Counted from the stretch's first letter, positions 44,878-56,070 are shown. The stretch is 64,000 nt of DNA from Diphasiastrum complanatum (GCA_029204225.1 CM055095.1:30227586-30291585); one strand, 5' to 3'. Notes: generated by a model from the sequence alone, not told the origin. A program made the numbers and translations.

Positions 44878-47784
44878 TTATTGGGGAATTTTATTGGCTT
44901 CGCGTCGAATCTTAATTAAATGATACTGCACCTTCTCCATAAAGTCAAGGCGTGCAATATTGAAATTCAAATTGTGCGACAGAAAACAATGGTGGGCTCC
45001 GGCAATCCATTTGGAAGCTGTCCATGAGGTGAAGCGGGATTCCCAAGAGCCTCCCATCAGAGCCGCACGAAAATAGAGACGAGCAATCGGCAGCTGATCT
45101 TTGATTTGCTCTGAGGCCATCGGTTTATTTGGATCAAACGCTAGGGGAGGAAGGCAATCGTCCCATTTGGTTGCTACTGATGCCAACAGAGTTATCCTTT
45201 AGCAAACATTGCCGATTGTCGCACCGTTGGATCTGTAGAGTGGACATACTCTCTCTGATATGCTTGTAAAGCATGGTGAAAGTCCACTGAAATGGTCAAG
45301 TTGTAAGGTTGATGGATGATTGGCCAAATGGGCGTATGCATGGTGATTTTGTCCATAGCCAACTCCAAATCTTTCCATTTATTTCTTCGCGATATTGGCA
45401 CGTAATAGGGATCTACCCGCAACTGGCGAGGGCTGGTGACGTAACTCCAAATTGATTCTGGAGTTTTTCCAAAAACCGTGATTCTCCATGCCGGCTGCTC
45501 TCCCAGTGCAGGTATTTTGTCCAACTCTTTGCCGGCCTCGATCTCGGAGGTCTTAAATTTCAAAACCCATCCACCATGCGAGGACTCATGCGGATGTTGC
45601 TTTAAGAAGTTCTGGATCTGGTCCTCGACGCTGATGGGCCTTCTGAATAGAGGTCTTGTCCTTGATGAGGATGGACCCGCTTGTATTGCCGGTATGGTTG
45701 GCGGTTGATCTGCTATATCTAGAGCTCCTCCCGGTCCATGCTCGAATCAATCCCTGTATCCATTGGTACAGTTTCTTGGCATGAAGGGGAGAATTGCGGC
45801 ATGAACGGGACGAGGATTTGTGGTCCGTCTTCCAACACTTGAGCAGCTGCTTTTTCATAGGCGATGATGGTCTCTTTTGCCTTTGCCAACTCGGTTGAAG
45901 CTGCTCCTTTGAACCTATCAAAATGACCTTGGAATCTCTGAAGGGCCACTTTGTAGGTCTCCACTTTTTTGAATAAATACGCAATCTCCGTCGGTGTGAC
46001 CGGATGATCAGGTATTTGCGTTTGCAGATAGGCATCACGCTCAAGGGTGGTCGCATCCAATTCATCTTGAAGATGTGTGCGATCTTGTTCGGCCATCTGT
46101 AATTGCCCCTTCAGCAGCTGTACCTGTTGCTTGGCATCTTGCACTGTCTTATCTACCTGATCCTGTGCAGTTGTCAGGGCGTTTTGCAGGGAGCTGATGT
46201 AATTTTCCAAGTGATCCGCTTGTTGTTGGGCCAACTTCTTTTCACTTTCAGCCTTATCTTCATGTTGTTTGGCTATCTTCAACTCTCGATCCATATGGAC
46301 AATTTTTTGGCTGATCAGAGTGTTTTCGGATTCTAGATCAGAGATTCTCTGCTCCATTTCCTTCTTCTTATCCAACATAGACTGGATCACTAGAGCATCA
46401 CTAGAATCGACGGTCGTGGCAGCGGCAGCAACAGGAGGACCTGATGGTACTGTCCTTGGTTGGCATGGAATAGGTGCCATGGTCTCTTCTTCTTCAAAAA
46501 TATCCTCCTCTTCAAACCCTTCAAGCACTATGGCATCGAACTGTTTTGGTGATTTTATAGTTGTGTCGACCCGAAGTGTGGCTAGGCTACCTTGTGTGTG
46601 AGGTTGCTGGCTGGCATCTTCGACAACAACAATAGATTCATGGATATGTCCGAATCCTCTTCTAGGGGATTGGGGTTCAAAGGGCGCTGGGCTCTGGGGC
46701 ATTTCAAAGATTTCGATTGCCCCAAGGGGGTCGGAATCATCGAACATATCCATAAAGAACTGTGTGTTGGGTGAGGTGGTTTCGGTGTGCGGGGGTGAGG
46801 CGGCTTGGGTAGCTGTGATGGGAATGGTGGGCCCAATGGTCACAGACTGTCCTTGTATGGGAGTAGAGGCGAGGGAAGCATCAGAGGCTAGGGGGATGGG
46901 AAGTTCAGTGCGAACAGCACCAAGGGGTGGAAGCGCAACTGACGAGGTATGCCTAGTGCGACGTCGTGACACGGAAGTCAATTCAGAAATTACGATCTCG
47001 CTGCATGGACGACGACGACTATGAGAGCTTGAGGCCTGATGGGATGATTCTGCCGGTGCTTCTTCATAAACCGAAAGCACAGAATCCAGGTGGAAGCATG
47101 GATTCTATTTTCTAAGTGAGAAGCGGCTAAGAGGGACAATAAAGAGCCAGCAACAAACTGTTGCTTAGTATTGGCCTTAATAGCTCGCTTGAGCTCACCG
47201 GAAACAATCTTGAACCAATTATATAGTTCAAGAGGGGCTTTGGCCAACTTAGTGTAGGATTCCACTATCCTGTGAAGGATTTGAGATGTGATGCGGTCTT
47301 TCCTGAGGTTGCCAACCATCAGGAAATTATTCAATAGCTGGGCAGCTGCGTGGATGGAAGGCTCAGTGATGGCTTCCAAAAGATAGCCATCATTGGTCCA
47401 GTGCAGATCGTTGGTGAGGTCAATAAATGGCTTGATGGCCTGTTTGGCGTGCTTGTGATTGGGTGAGGCCTGCGTACCAGATGATATTCCTATAGCTGCA
47501 AGTGCGGCCTCAGTGACATGCACTTTGTGTGTGGCTCCCTGGAAAGCGATATAGAATTTGGATTTCTATTCCTTCCACGTACTGAAGGCAAGAGTAATGA
47601 AATCCATATTGATACAACCCGAAAAGGCTCTCTCATGAATATTCATTGCAGTGAGTAGAGGCTTCGCAAGGGTCATCCACTGAGTGACCATGCTTGTGCT
47701 AGGAAGAATCATGATGTCCGTTGCAAATGGGACATCACGATGGATAGTATAGCGCAGAGACTGGGAAGTATCGGTAGAAGACAT
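44878..47784 (-). pseudogene. Post-integrase accessory ORF of gypsy H, unknown function
   Basis: Reading from ATG at 47784 (MSSTDTSQSLRY) the product would be about 970 residues. Part 1 (to about 47080) is a helical globular region with THKVHVTEAALAAIGISSG and HRIVESYTKLAKAPLELYNW. Part 2 is a Pro/Ser/acid-rich linker (EGFEEEDIFEEEETMAP). Part 3 is a long coiled coil (about 46390-45980), for example DKKKEMEQRISDLESENTL and HLENYISSLQNALTTAQDQ. Part 4 is a C-terminal domain with GGWVLKF, PAWRITVFG, LRVDPYYVPISRRNKW and IARLYFRAALMGGSWESRF. One in-frame stop is at 47566-47568; frames shift near 47090, 45720 and 45190. No signal peptide, membrane helix or catalytic motif is visible. The ORF is not recognised. 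Confidence 0.8.
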
Positions 47785-47862
47785 GATGATCAGAAAGGAA
47801 TTATAAACGCATGAAAGTGTATCAGAAGGCAATGCAGGAAATTTGGAAGGCTTTGGTCGCAA

Positions 47863-48601
47863 GAAAAATTCGCAAGAGCTTCACTAGCACAAGTGAGGAA
47901 TGAATCGAATTCAGCCAACTTATAGGTGAATTTGGTGGGTCCATTACACTGAATAGTAGTTTGGCTGATCAGTTCTGAACAAAAATTTGCAAACATGTGC
48001 AGTATTGTAAACATAGGCTATAAAAATCTCGACGAAGGTTTCTAGGGATCTGAACCTATCAAGCGAACTTTTTCCAGGGCTGGCGAAGGATGAACCTTCG
48101 CCTAGGTACTATCATAAATGCATTTTTTCACAATATGAACCTATGGACAACCTAAGTTTGACATTTGAAGTTGATCTAGCAGGTTGGCGAAGGTTCATAA
48201 TGAGGTTATGATGCTCGAAGAAGGTTCCCAAAATGGCATATCACTGAACATTCGCCTATCTCAAAAATTGGATTTCTCTTGTCAAGAACCTTCACACACC
48301 TCAATTTAGATAAATCAAGGGTGGATGTACAGTCTGAGAGCTCAGCAAAGGTTTCTAGTACTGTATTAGGCCAAATTTGCCCAAGTCAGTAATTTTCTAA
48401 GTCATTTTCCATTAAAAATACTGTGCTTCTTTTTTTCTTATGCTGATGACTTCCTGACTTTTGCTCATCAGTCTTTCCTTATTTTTTTTCTTTTCTTTTT
48501 GTTTTGTTTTTTTTTTTAACTGTCTTTTTCCAAAAAGTCAACAAATTAAATATTGAAAACAAAAAATTGACAAACAAATAAAATTTAAAAATATATTAAG
48601 A
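47863..48601 (-). other. Gypsy H spacer between integrase and accessory ORF, with GCGAAGGTT-like motifs
   Basis: There is no ORF. The string gaaggtt or its complement aaccttc occurs repeatedly (near 48030, 48086, 48095, 48190, 48218, 48290, with variants near 48250 and 48345). An inverted repeat ggcgaagg/ccttcgcc with a five-base loop lies at 48082-48102. T-rich low complexity fills 48430-48600. Confidence 0.6.
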
Positions 48602-49890
48602 TCAGGCTTGCTGAACTGGCGGAGCAGGCTGCCAAAACTTGCATAATCGGCTGCCATTTACCGGAGTATCAACTCGTTTTCCATCCAAGTGCTCAAGAAT
48701 TACTGCGCCATAGTTCAGGATTTCCTTCACTTTATACGGGCCTTCCCCGGTAAACTTCAACTCACCCTTGATCAGCTTGGTTTTGTACATCAATGCAAGA
48801 TCTCCTGCTTTCAGATGTTTCTTGTGCAATCGACGATCGTGCCATGCCTTGCGGCGGGCTTTCTCTGTTGTGAAGGCATAAACTGCCATCAATCGGGTTT
48901 CACATAATTTGTGCAACGTTTCATGATGGAGTTGTAAAAACATATCATCATTTAATCGTTCCGTTGCTATGCGTAAAGATGAGATTAAAAATTCAATTGG
49001 CATAACAACATCTTGACCATAAACCAGTTGAAAAGATGTTTGATTTGTACTATTTTTGTAAGCGGTTCTGAATGCCCATAATGCTGCATACAGTTTATGT
49101 TCCCAATTGGACCGACTCGCTTCAACTGTCTTTGTCATAATGGTGCAGAGAATCTTATTGGAAGATTCAGCTTGGCCATTCCCTCTAGGATAATAGGGAG
49201 TACTAAATCTGTGTATACCAAAGTGTGTACCCTGATCACTGACAATTTTGATCGGACATCCAAATCTGATTATAATATTTTCATATAGAAACTTGGCCGT
49301 AGATTTCGCATCAGTCACTTTGACAGCTTTGGCTTCAATCCACTTTGGTCATATAATCAGTTGCGACGATAATGTATCGGGCCTGAGATCCTTGCGCGGC
49401 AAGATGAATATGACCAACATAATCCAGTCCCCATTTTTCAAACAGTGCTTGCGATAAAACCAGATGTAAGGGTTCATAATTCTGTCGAGTAGGCCGTCGT
49501 GCTCGCTGGCAAACATCACATGTCTGAATAAAATTTTCTGTGTCCTTATGAAGTGTAGGCCACCAACAACCAGATTGTAAAAGTTTGTGAACAGTAATAT
49601 CTATAGAGAAGTGTCCTCCACCCATGCCATCATGTGAAAACATGATTAAATCTGGTACTTCATGCAGTAAAACACATCTTCGTAAAATATTATCTGATCC
49701 ACGACGGTACAATTGTCCTGCAATTAATTGATAAGGTTGAGTCTTATGAATCAATTGTCTTTTCTGTACTTTTGTCAAAGAGTCATTCAGTTGTCCTAGC
49801 ATCAGGTACTCAACAATATATGTCGCCCACTCATGTACTGCTTCAACATAGAACAACGCAGCATCTGGCAGTTCATCATCCACTTCAGTA
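48602..49890 (-). pseudogene. Gypsy H integrase
   Basis: The upstream frame (49335-50141) contains the HHCC zinc finger (SHDGMGGGHFSID to TCDVCQRARRP) and the first core Asp in KWGLDYVGHI. After a shift near 49325, the frame 48602-49318 has IKIVSDQGTHFG (second Asp) and GNGQAESSNKIL (Glu). About 25 residues between THF and the TPYYP string are missing compared with related integrases. The C-terminal part carries GEGPYKVKEILNYGAVIL, a GPY/F-type module, and ends LCKFWQPAPPVQQA with a stop. It would insert the cDNA, giving the 5-base TSD. Confidence 0.88.
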
Positions 49891-50762
49891 TTAACTGGTG
49901 CGGATTCAATTCGCGAAACATGATCGGCTAGATAATGTTGCTTTCCCTTTCTAACCACAATTCGAAAGTCAAATCCATTCAATAATAATAACCATATTGC
50001 AATACATCCAGTATTACACGTCTTGTTTACCAAGTTACGGTGGCAATACCATGTCTTGATATCACATGTCCAAGCACAACTCCGTGCGAAACCCATATCT
50101 GACATTTTTCTAGATTTAGAGAAATTTGATATTTGCGGCATCTTTCAAATACTTTCTCCAATCGATCCAGGTGGTCTCTATCTGTACTATGAACTCCCAA
50201 AATTTCAATGAATTTCTGCAGATAATCTTTAAAAGCAAATTGCATTACTCTTTGGAATGAACTTGGTGCATTACAGAGGCCAAACAACATTACTTTGTAA
50301 GCATAGGTGCCCCATTCTATTGCAAAAGCAGTTTTGTGACGATCGGCAGTGCAATCTTAACCTGGTTGTAACCACTAAATCCATTTAGGAAACTATAAGC
50401 TTCCGCTCCAACAAGGCGATCCAAAATGCTTTCAGTAAAAGGTAACAGAAAGTGATCCTTCCGTGTCACTTTATTCAATGCTTTGAGATTCACACAAATT
50501 TGCAATTTCTCATTTTTCTTAGGAACAATGACAATCGGTGCCATTCTGTATGCTAGATCTCATAAATGAAATCGGCGTCAAGCAATCTCTGAAGTTCTTT
50601 CTTTATCAGATTTGCCACATTAGGATTACAGCGATAGAACTTTGTAACCTTTGGAACTGCATCAGGTACTAAAGGTATGGTATGTTCAATCACTGATGTC
50701 GGAATACCCTTAAAATCTTGATAAGTCCATGCAAAGCAATCTTGATACTTAATAAGTAACAA
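49891..50762 (-). pseudogene. Gypsy H reverse transcriptase and RNase H, catalytic box deleted
   Basis: RT begins with DCFAWTYQDFKGIPTSVIEH and KKELQRLLDADFIYEI (50553-50762). It continues with IVIVPKKNEKLQICVNLKAL and FSYSFLNGFSGYN-like strings (50317-50544), then MLFGLCNAPSSFQRVMQF (50027-50290). Where element I reads KIYLNDLDVHS, H reads EILGVHS, so the four residues of the YLDD box are missing in frame. RNase H is reduced to its end, FRIVVRKGKQHYLADHVSR; most of the domain between 50027 and 49990 is deleted. This copy could not polymerise DNA. Confidence 0.88.
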
Positions 50763-50777
50763 ACGAAGTGCTTGATA

Positions 50778-51737
50778 TTATTCAAGAGTAAGTTGTGATC
50801 CCACTTGTACAATCTTTTCCGGTTCTCCTGGTTCAGCAAGATTCATTGGCTGCGTCCTAGCTGGGCCATCGTAAACCTCTCTAGATTCTGGCATGTGCTC
50901 TTTAGGTTCATGATTCGCTTTAGGTAACATGATAACCACATCATCCAGTGTATAACGTTTAAAATGCTCTAGCATATCATGCTGGACTACATTTGTCTGT
51001 TCTTTTTCGAAAGGACTTGTCTTGGATCTTCGTTTAGCCGTCTTAGCAGGAATTGATCGTATAGGTGATGACTTTCGGGATGATAAATCTTTCTTCACAG
51101 TTGAAGACTTCCTAGACGATGATGTCTTGCTGGAAATATGACTTGAAAAATCATTCTTGACTTTTCCTTCGCCTTTATCCAATAAGGGTGGCACTTTCTT
51201 TGAATCAATCTTTTGAGGAGGATTTTCCCATTTCAGGACCGTATTATAATGTTTCTTAGCTTGTTTCTTCGTTATCAAACCTGTGATCCTGCCTCCCTTC
51301 AATATAACTGCTTTGGGCGGTTTGATTGTTGGTTCATCAAGAACATTACGCACTCCAAATCTGGTCGGATCCATATGATGTAGAATATGTTCATCCGTAA
51401 GTTTTGCATTGCCATTATAAGTTAAGGCATGGCTCACTAGTATGAGATCATCCTCAATTGGATTTGGTATAGGTTGTGTTGATATCCAGGCTACATTCAG
51501 CACATTTAGTGGAAACATGATTGGTGTATCCAAAGTTCGATCTAATAAGGAAATCTCGCTCAACTCTGATTGAATATCTTGTTGACACATATATCCTGCT
51601 GTACAATCAATTGTTGCAAGTGCTTCATTCCAATTGACAGTATCCGTTTGAGAATCGTAGTGAACTCCCAATTTTTTCTCTGGTCGATCACAAGTGTGAT
51701 CCATTGTTGATGAATCGTCATTCACTTTTTGAACCAC
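50778..51737 (-). pseudogene. Gypsy H protease-RT linker, Ser/Lys-rich
   Basis: A 319-codon open frame without enzyme motifs lies between protease and RT. The first half is mixed (TLDTPIMFPLNVLNVAWIST). The middle is basic and Ser-rich (SSRKSSTVKKDLSSRKSSPI). The end is acidic/polar and leads to the RT start. It is likely part of the Gag-Pol polyprotein rather than a separate gene. Long linkers here occur in Tat/Athila-type elements. Confidence 0.7.
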
Positions 51738-51811
51738 TGGTTTGATAGTCCAAGTCGTAGATCAACTTTAACTGCACATTCACGATTTTCAAAAGTGATT
51801 TTTTCGGTACC

Positions 51812-52507
51812 CTAGTTATGAAATACTTGCGCAAACTGTAACCATGGACGTCCTAATAGAACTCGGTAGACATTTGGTGCTTTTGGTAAGTCCATCACGA
51901 CGAAAGTAATGATGAACTGTACTCCTGCAATCCTGACAGGTATATCTTCCACCATTCCTCGTGGACGAACTGTCGTTTGATCCGCTAGCTTAATAGCAAA
52001 AGTAACAGGCGTAATCTTTGTAAGGCCCCATTTTGTACATAGCTTTATAGAAATCAGGTTAACTCTTGAACCGCCATCTATCATGGCTGCTTCTTTAGAA
52101 AATTGTCTATGTTGTATTGGCAGAGTGATATTCTTTTGTTCACTTTCCCAAGCAGCTCCAACATGGAGTACATTGTTAGATTCTTCAAATCCAGCACAAA
52201 AAAGTGGGTGGACTTCTAGTTCTTCTTGAGCTAACTTTCGCGCTAAGACTTCCTTAGCTTTTGGCACCAACTTTAGGAACTCTCCCAATGAAATATTGAT
52301 CTTGCTAGACAAAATGTTCATGAGTAATTCTATATGCGTTGCTTCCGGTTCAGTCATCTTGAAGGGTTCTTTGTGATGATGTAATTGATCATTGATATCC
52401 GTACGTAAGTTTCTTGGAGGCTGCAATGGTGAAGACCGAACTTCAGCTGTTACTTTAGTAGCTTCAAGTTTCTCTTCTTCTTGCAGATGTTTAATCCGTT
52501 GTCTCAT
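51812..52507 (-). pseudogene. Gypsy H aspartic protease
   Basis: The 231-codon frame has a charged N-terminal region and then the active site AAMIDGGSRVNLIS, where Asp is kept but the second residue is Gly (D-G-G). The closing element is YRVLLGRPWLQ, typical of Tat/Athila proteases. A stop follows QVFHN. The frame probably continues upstream into gag to about 52700 without a stop-start break. Confidence 0.82.
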
Positions 52508-52699
52508 ATCCTGATATCTTCATTTTTCTGCATTAAGATTTGGATAGACTCCCGATGTTGTTGGTGTTTCATTCAATGGAACAGAATCAGCAGGTACTGG
52601 ATCCACTACTGGTTCTTTTTGCTTTTGTGCTCTGGTGACCACCATCAAAGGTGCACTTGGTTTATTTTGAACTATTGATCCTTGCTTGATGGTTATCAG

Positions 52700-54076
52700 A
52701 TTTACAGGTGCTGTAGCTGGTGGTGGCTTCGGTCTTGCTGGACAGTCTTTATAGCAATGCCCATATCCACAATCACGATAAAATGGTACAATTTTTTCTT
52801 TATTTGGGCATTCTGCAACTCTGTGATTTTCTCCACATGCAAAGCATCCAAGTGGTGCTCTGGTCCAATTTCTCGAGGCTTGTTGTTGAGCGGCAGCATA
52901 AATGGCATACTATTCTGAAGATCCACCTTTATGATCATTACCATAGCTCCATTGCTCAGCACTTCCGTAAGGTTTTGGTTCCATCAAATTGGCAGTTGGA
53001 GCGGAGTGTTTTGGTGGGGTAGACAAAGCTAGACGTTCTGGGTATCCAAGAGTAGATTGTCGCAATCTTGCTGCTGAATTTCCTCCATACTGTGGATCTC
53101 GATATCCCATCTAGGCATACCTTTGGTGAATTATCCGAGGGTTGAAGTTGCAAAAAATAGTCTCATGGTCAGGTGAATTACACAGATGGCAAACACTGAT
53201 TTCCATTCGTTTTTTCAATTGAGGACACTCGTTCACTGTGTGATTTCTAGTACAAATAGAACACCAGATATTTTTCCTAGTAAGAAAAGTCTTTGCAAAC
53301 TTCTCAGGTTCCTTGTTCACTTCTCCATGGAAATTTTCCAATGCTTTGATCTTCTCATCAAATTGCAACTACAACTTTTCCATATGTGTCTGCTGGGTCT
53401 TCCCAAATTTCTCGAACTCATTGAGCATCATTTCTGCAGTAGCATTGGCATTCGTTGATGCAATAATGGTGGATGTCGTAGTAGTTTGTCCTGTTGTGTT
53501 AGGCAACATACTGACATTCGGATCATCATCTGAATCTTCATCCTCCTCCCGAATTGCATCATCCATAGCATTTTGCAAAAGTGCCTACTCATCATGGCGT
53601 TTCAGCTCACGTCTGATCCATTTAGGTAGACCTGACAAAAACCACATAATCATGGCATTTTTATTAATCAGCTCAGGTTCGCATTCAGATCTAAGACGTT
53701 TCACCCTTTTGATGTAATCTCGAACCATTTCCGGCTTTCCCATTTTAATTGTACTTAAAAGTAGGAAATGGTCTTCCATAAACTTCCGTAGTTTGAACCG
53801 TGTGATAAGGGTTCGTTTAACAATCTCCCAATCTGTACGTTCAGTTTCATCTTGGTTATAGTACCAATCTTGTGCTGCACATGTTAAGGCCATAGGAAAC
53901 AGCTTAAGTTTATCTTGAGGATAAATCTCACCATAGACCTCACAAGATTCAGCATAGATCTGAAGAAATCTAACTGGATCTATTAATCCATTATATCTGG
54001 GTAGTACATCCAATCGGGATGCTCTTCTAACAATAATTGGATTGACCTCCTGTGGAGCACCTCCAGGGGCAACCAT
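52700..54076 (-). pseudogene. Gypsy H gag with four zinc knuckles
   Basis: The start is MVAPGGAPQEVNPIIVRR at 54076. The capsid domain follows (DVLPRYNGLIDPVRFLQIYA, ALTCAAQDWYYNQ, RDYIKRVKRLRSE), ending in a stop at 53585. Further frames give an acidic spacer (IREEDEDSDDDPN), then knuckles CSICTRNHTVNEC and CHLCNSPDHETIFC (53111-53368). CFACGENHRVAEC and YRDCGYGHCYKDC lie at about 52740-52850. Three of the four have X3 instead of X4 before His, and the fourth has lost its first Cys to Tyr. Stops are at 53585, 53369 and 53111. Confidence 0.85.
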
Positions 54077-55289
54077 CTTTACAAATTTAGATCAAATAGA
54101 TAATGAGATTGGATCTAGATTTTTCCAAAAAAACTATCTCAGATTAGATCTGCTAGATCTATTCCACTTTTCAAAAATCTGATTCTATATGATGACAAAC
54201 TTTCGAAATTCGATCAGTTGATACTTCTCAAAAATGATAAATCTCTCAAAATCCAATTCAGAATATATCAGATTTGATCCAAATTTTGACAGAGACTTGA
54301 TCTGGAAAATCAAAAACTAAAAATAGGACTGGCGAAGGTTTGCTAGGCAAAGGTTGGCTCGGTGAAGTTTAAACATTGCTATGTTGAAAAAAAAACTCTC
54401 TGAATACTTTTTTGGCAATTTCTTGAAAAATAACCTTCGCCGACTTCTTAGATGGAAGATTTGACACAGATAAAACTATGAAAAACTGGACGAAGGTTTC
54501 TGACACAAGGAAATACAGTTTCTGTAATCCGACGAGGGTAAAAATCAAGATTTTTGTAATCTGATCAAGAAGAATCTTCGTCGAACTCAAAAATAGTATT
54601 TTTCTTTATAAATAGAATGTTTTAGAAACTCAGTGAAGGTTATGGCAAAGAATCAAGAGTAATACTGGTAATTTTGCAAAAAAGTGATTTTTTTTGGCAA
54701 AAGTATGACAATATGACAACTGATCCTCTGAAACCCTTTCTATTTTTGGTATTATTTTTCGCCGACCTAGCAGTAGATAGATCTGAATCACATTTTAGCA
54801 CAGTAAATCAGGTGAAGGTTCTTAATCTGTATTTTTTTGAGGTTTGATAATTTTTAGTGTTTTTTGGCGGTTTTTCTGATGTTTTTGAAAATCTGCTGGG
54901 AATTAATCTTCGCCCTTCAAACTGAAGGTTCTGTAAATAAAACCGAAGGTACCTGCAACTCGGCGAAGATTTCTTGAAAGAGGGTAAAAAGTTCTGAGCT
55001 CTGATGACGCTTTTTGTCTCTTTTTGACCAAATCTGACAGATTTGATCGATTTTTTGTTATTTTCTCTGATATTTCAGATCCAAATGGATCTTAAGATTG
55101 GTGATCTGAATAGCTTTTTCTGTTTAATAATTAGATTATATTTTAAACAAGCAAATCCACTCAAATCAAGCAAAATCAATTCCAAACTAACCCTAAAATG
55201 TAGATCTAACACTATTCATGCCACGACAAGATGCCTAATGCAAGCTAACCATCAACCAAACATGCTGCAAACTGAAAAAATGGTGTAGC
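54077..55289 (-). other. Gypsy H untranslated leader with GCGAAGGTT-like motifs
   Basis: A 1.2-kb AT-rich stretch without coding motifs. gcgaaggtt-like strings or complements occur near 54331, 54431, 54492, 54574, 54633, 54757, 54809, 54908, 54945 and 54962, on both strands. Confidence 0.65.
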
Positions 55290-55307
55290 TCCCTGGCAAC
55301 AGCACCA
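55290..55307 (-). other. Primer binding site of gypsy H, tRNA-Asp type with decay
   Basis: The minus strand reads TGGTGCTGTTGCCAGGGA four bases inside the LTR. The plant tRNA-Asp complement expected for Tat/Athila elements is TGGCGCCGTTGCCGGGGA, so three transitions, all at C or G of former CG/CC positions, separate them. Confidence 0.75.
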
Positions 55308-55311
55308 AAAT

Positions 55312-56055
55312 TGTAGTGGATTTCTTTCCTTGCCTAACCTGAATCCAAGATCTAGTCAATCTAGCATCATAGAGACGAGGTTAGTTGTCACGCAGAGGTT
55401 CGTTCCCATGAGAGCGATAGTATAGTTCAGATTTCATCATGAATGGAGGATCTAACACTAACATCCATTAACACTAAGCATTAATACTACATCCATTAAC
55501 CCTAAATCCACAACAATGATAGAAACTTACTCTTCTCTCTCTCCTTTTCTCTCTCACAAAAAGCATAAGAAATAGCAATCCCAATAATGATCAAATCCAA
55601 CAATTAGCAAATACAAAGGAAGCATGAGAAATGGAGGAAAAGAGAGGAAGAGCAAGGACATTCATCAATCCATTTCTAAAGAGAACCAATCTGCTTTATT
55701 GAAATGAGAAAATGAACATCAGGAGCAACTCGAGTTGGTCCCTTTTTATAGTAGAGAGGAGGACCCTAGCCTATGAATCCTATTGGTCCAGTCTTGTCTC
55801 TCTTTTTATTCCAATTTAAAAAAGTGTGGTAACCATCAAAATTGGATGGGAACCCAACTTTATTCACTAACTTGACATTTAGGCCTTGCGACATTAGAAG
55901 TCCCGCAAAAAGGCCTAAAGTCCTTTATTAACTTTTAACTAATCAATCAAATAACTATGTGATCATCGGGTTGGACTTACACATGCAGGGTGCCAAATCC
56001 CTCTCACTTATTAAGTAGGGTTAGGGTTGTCTTGGGATCCGCAAACCCTCCAACA
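55312..56055 (-). repeat. 5' LTR of gypsy H (744 bases)
   Basis: Plus-strand ends are TGTAGTGGA and CCTCCAACA, followed by TSD atatc. Near-identical to the left LTR. Confidence 0.95.
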
Positions 56056-56070
56056 ATATCTAATGATATC

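Larger units (their letters stand above)
44070..56055 (-). mobile_element. Tat/Athila-like Ty3/gypsy element H, minus strand, with large post-integrase ORF
   Basis: The length is 11,986 bases, with TSD atatc at 44065-44069 and 56056-56060. Minus order is 5' LTR, tRNA-Asp-like primer site, 1.2-kb leader, gag with four zinc knuckles, protease, linker, RT, RNase H, integrase with GPY/F-type end, 0.7-kb spacer, about 970-codon accessory ORF, 3' LTR. Long leader, tRNA-Asp site, an extra ORF after integrase and the RT style place it with the Tat/Athila group. The two LTRs differ by about 5 percent by eye plus one 16-base indel. All frames carry lesions. Confidence 0.93.

Noticed and set aside
45586-46065. 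159-codon frame overlapping the coiled-coil ORF
   Set aside because: Its first two thirds are a shadow of the coiled-coil frame; only the last part continues the accessory ORF after a frameshift.
44878-47862. Reading the gypsy H extra ORF as a retroviral envelope
   Set aside because: No signal peptide, no transmembrane helix and no furin-type site is visible; the long coiled coil alone is not evidence for envelope.
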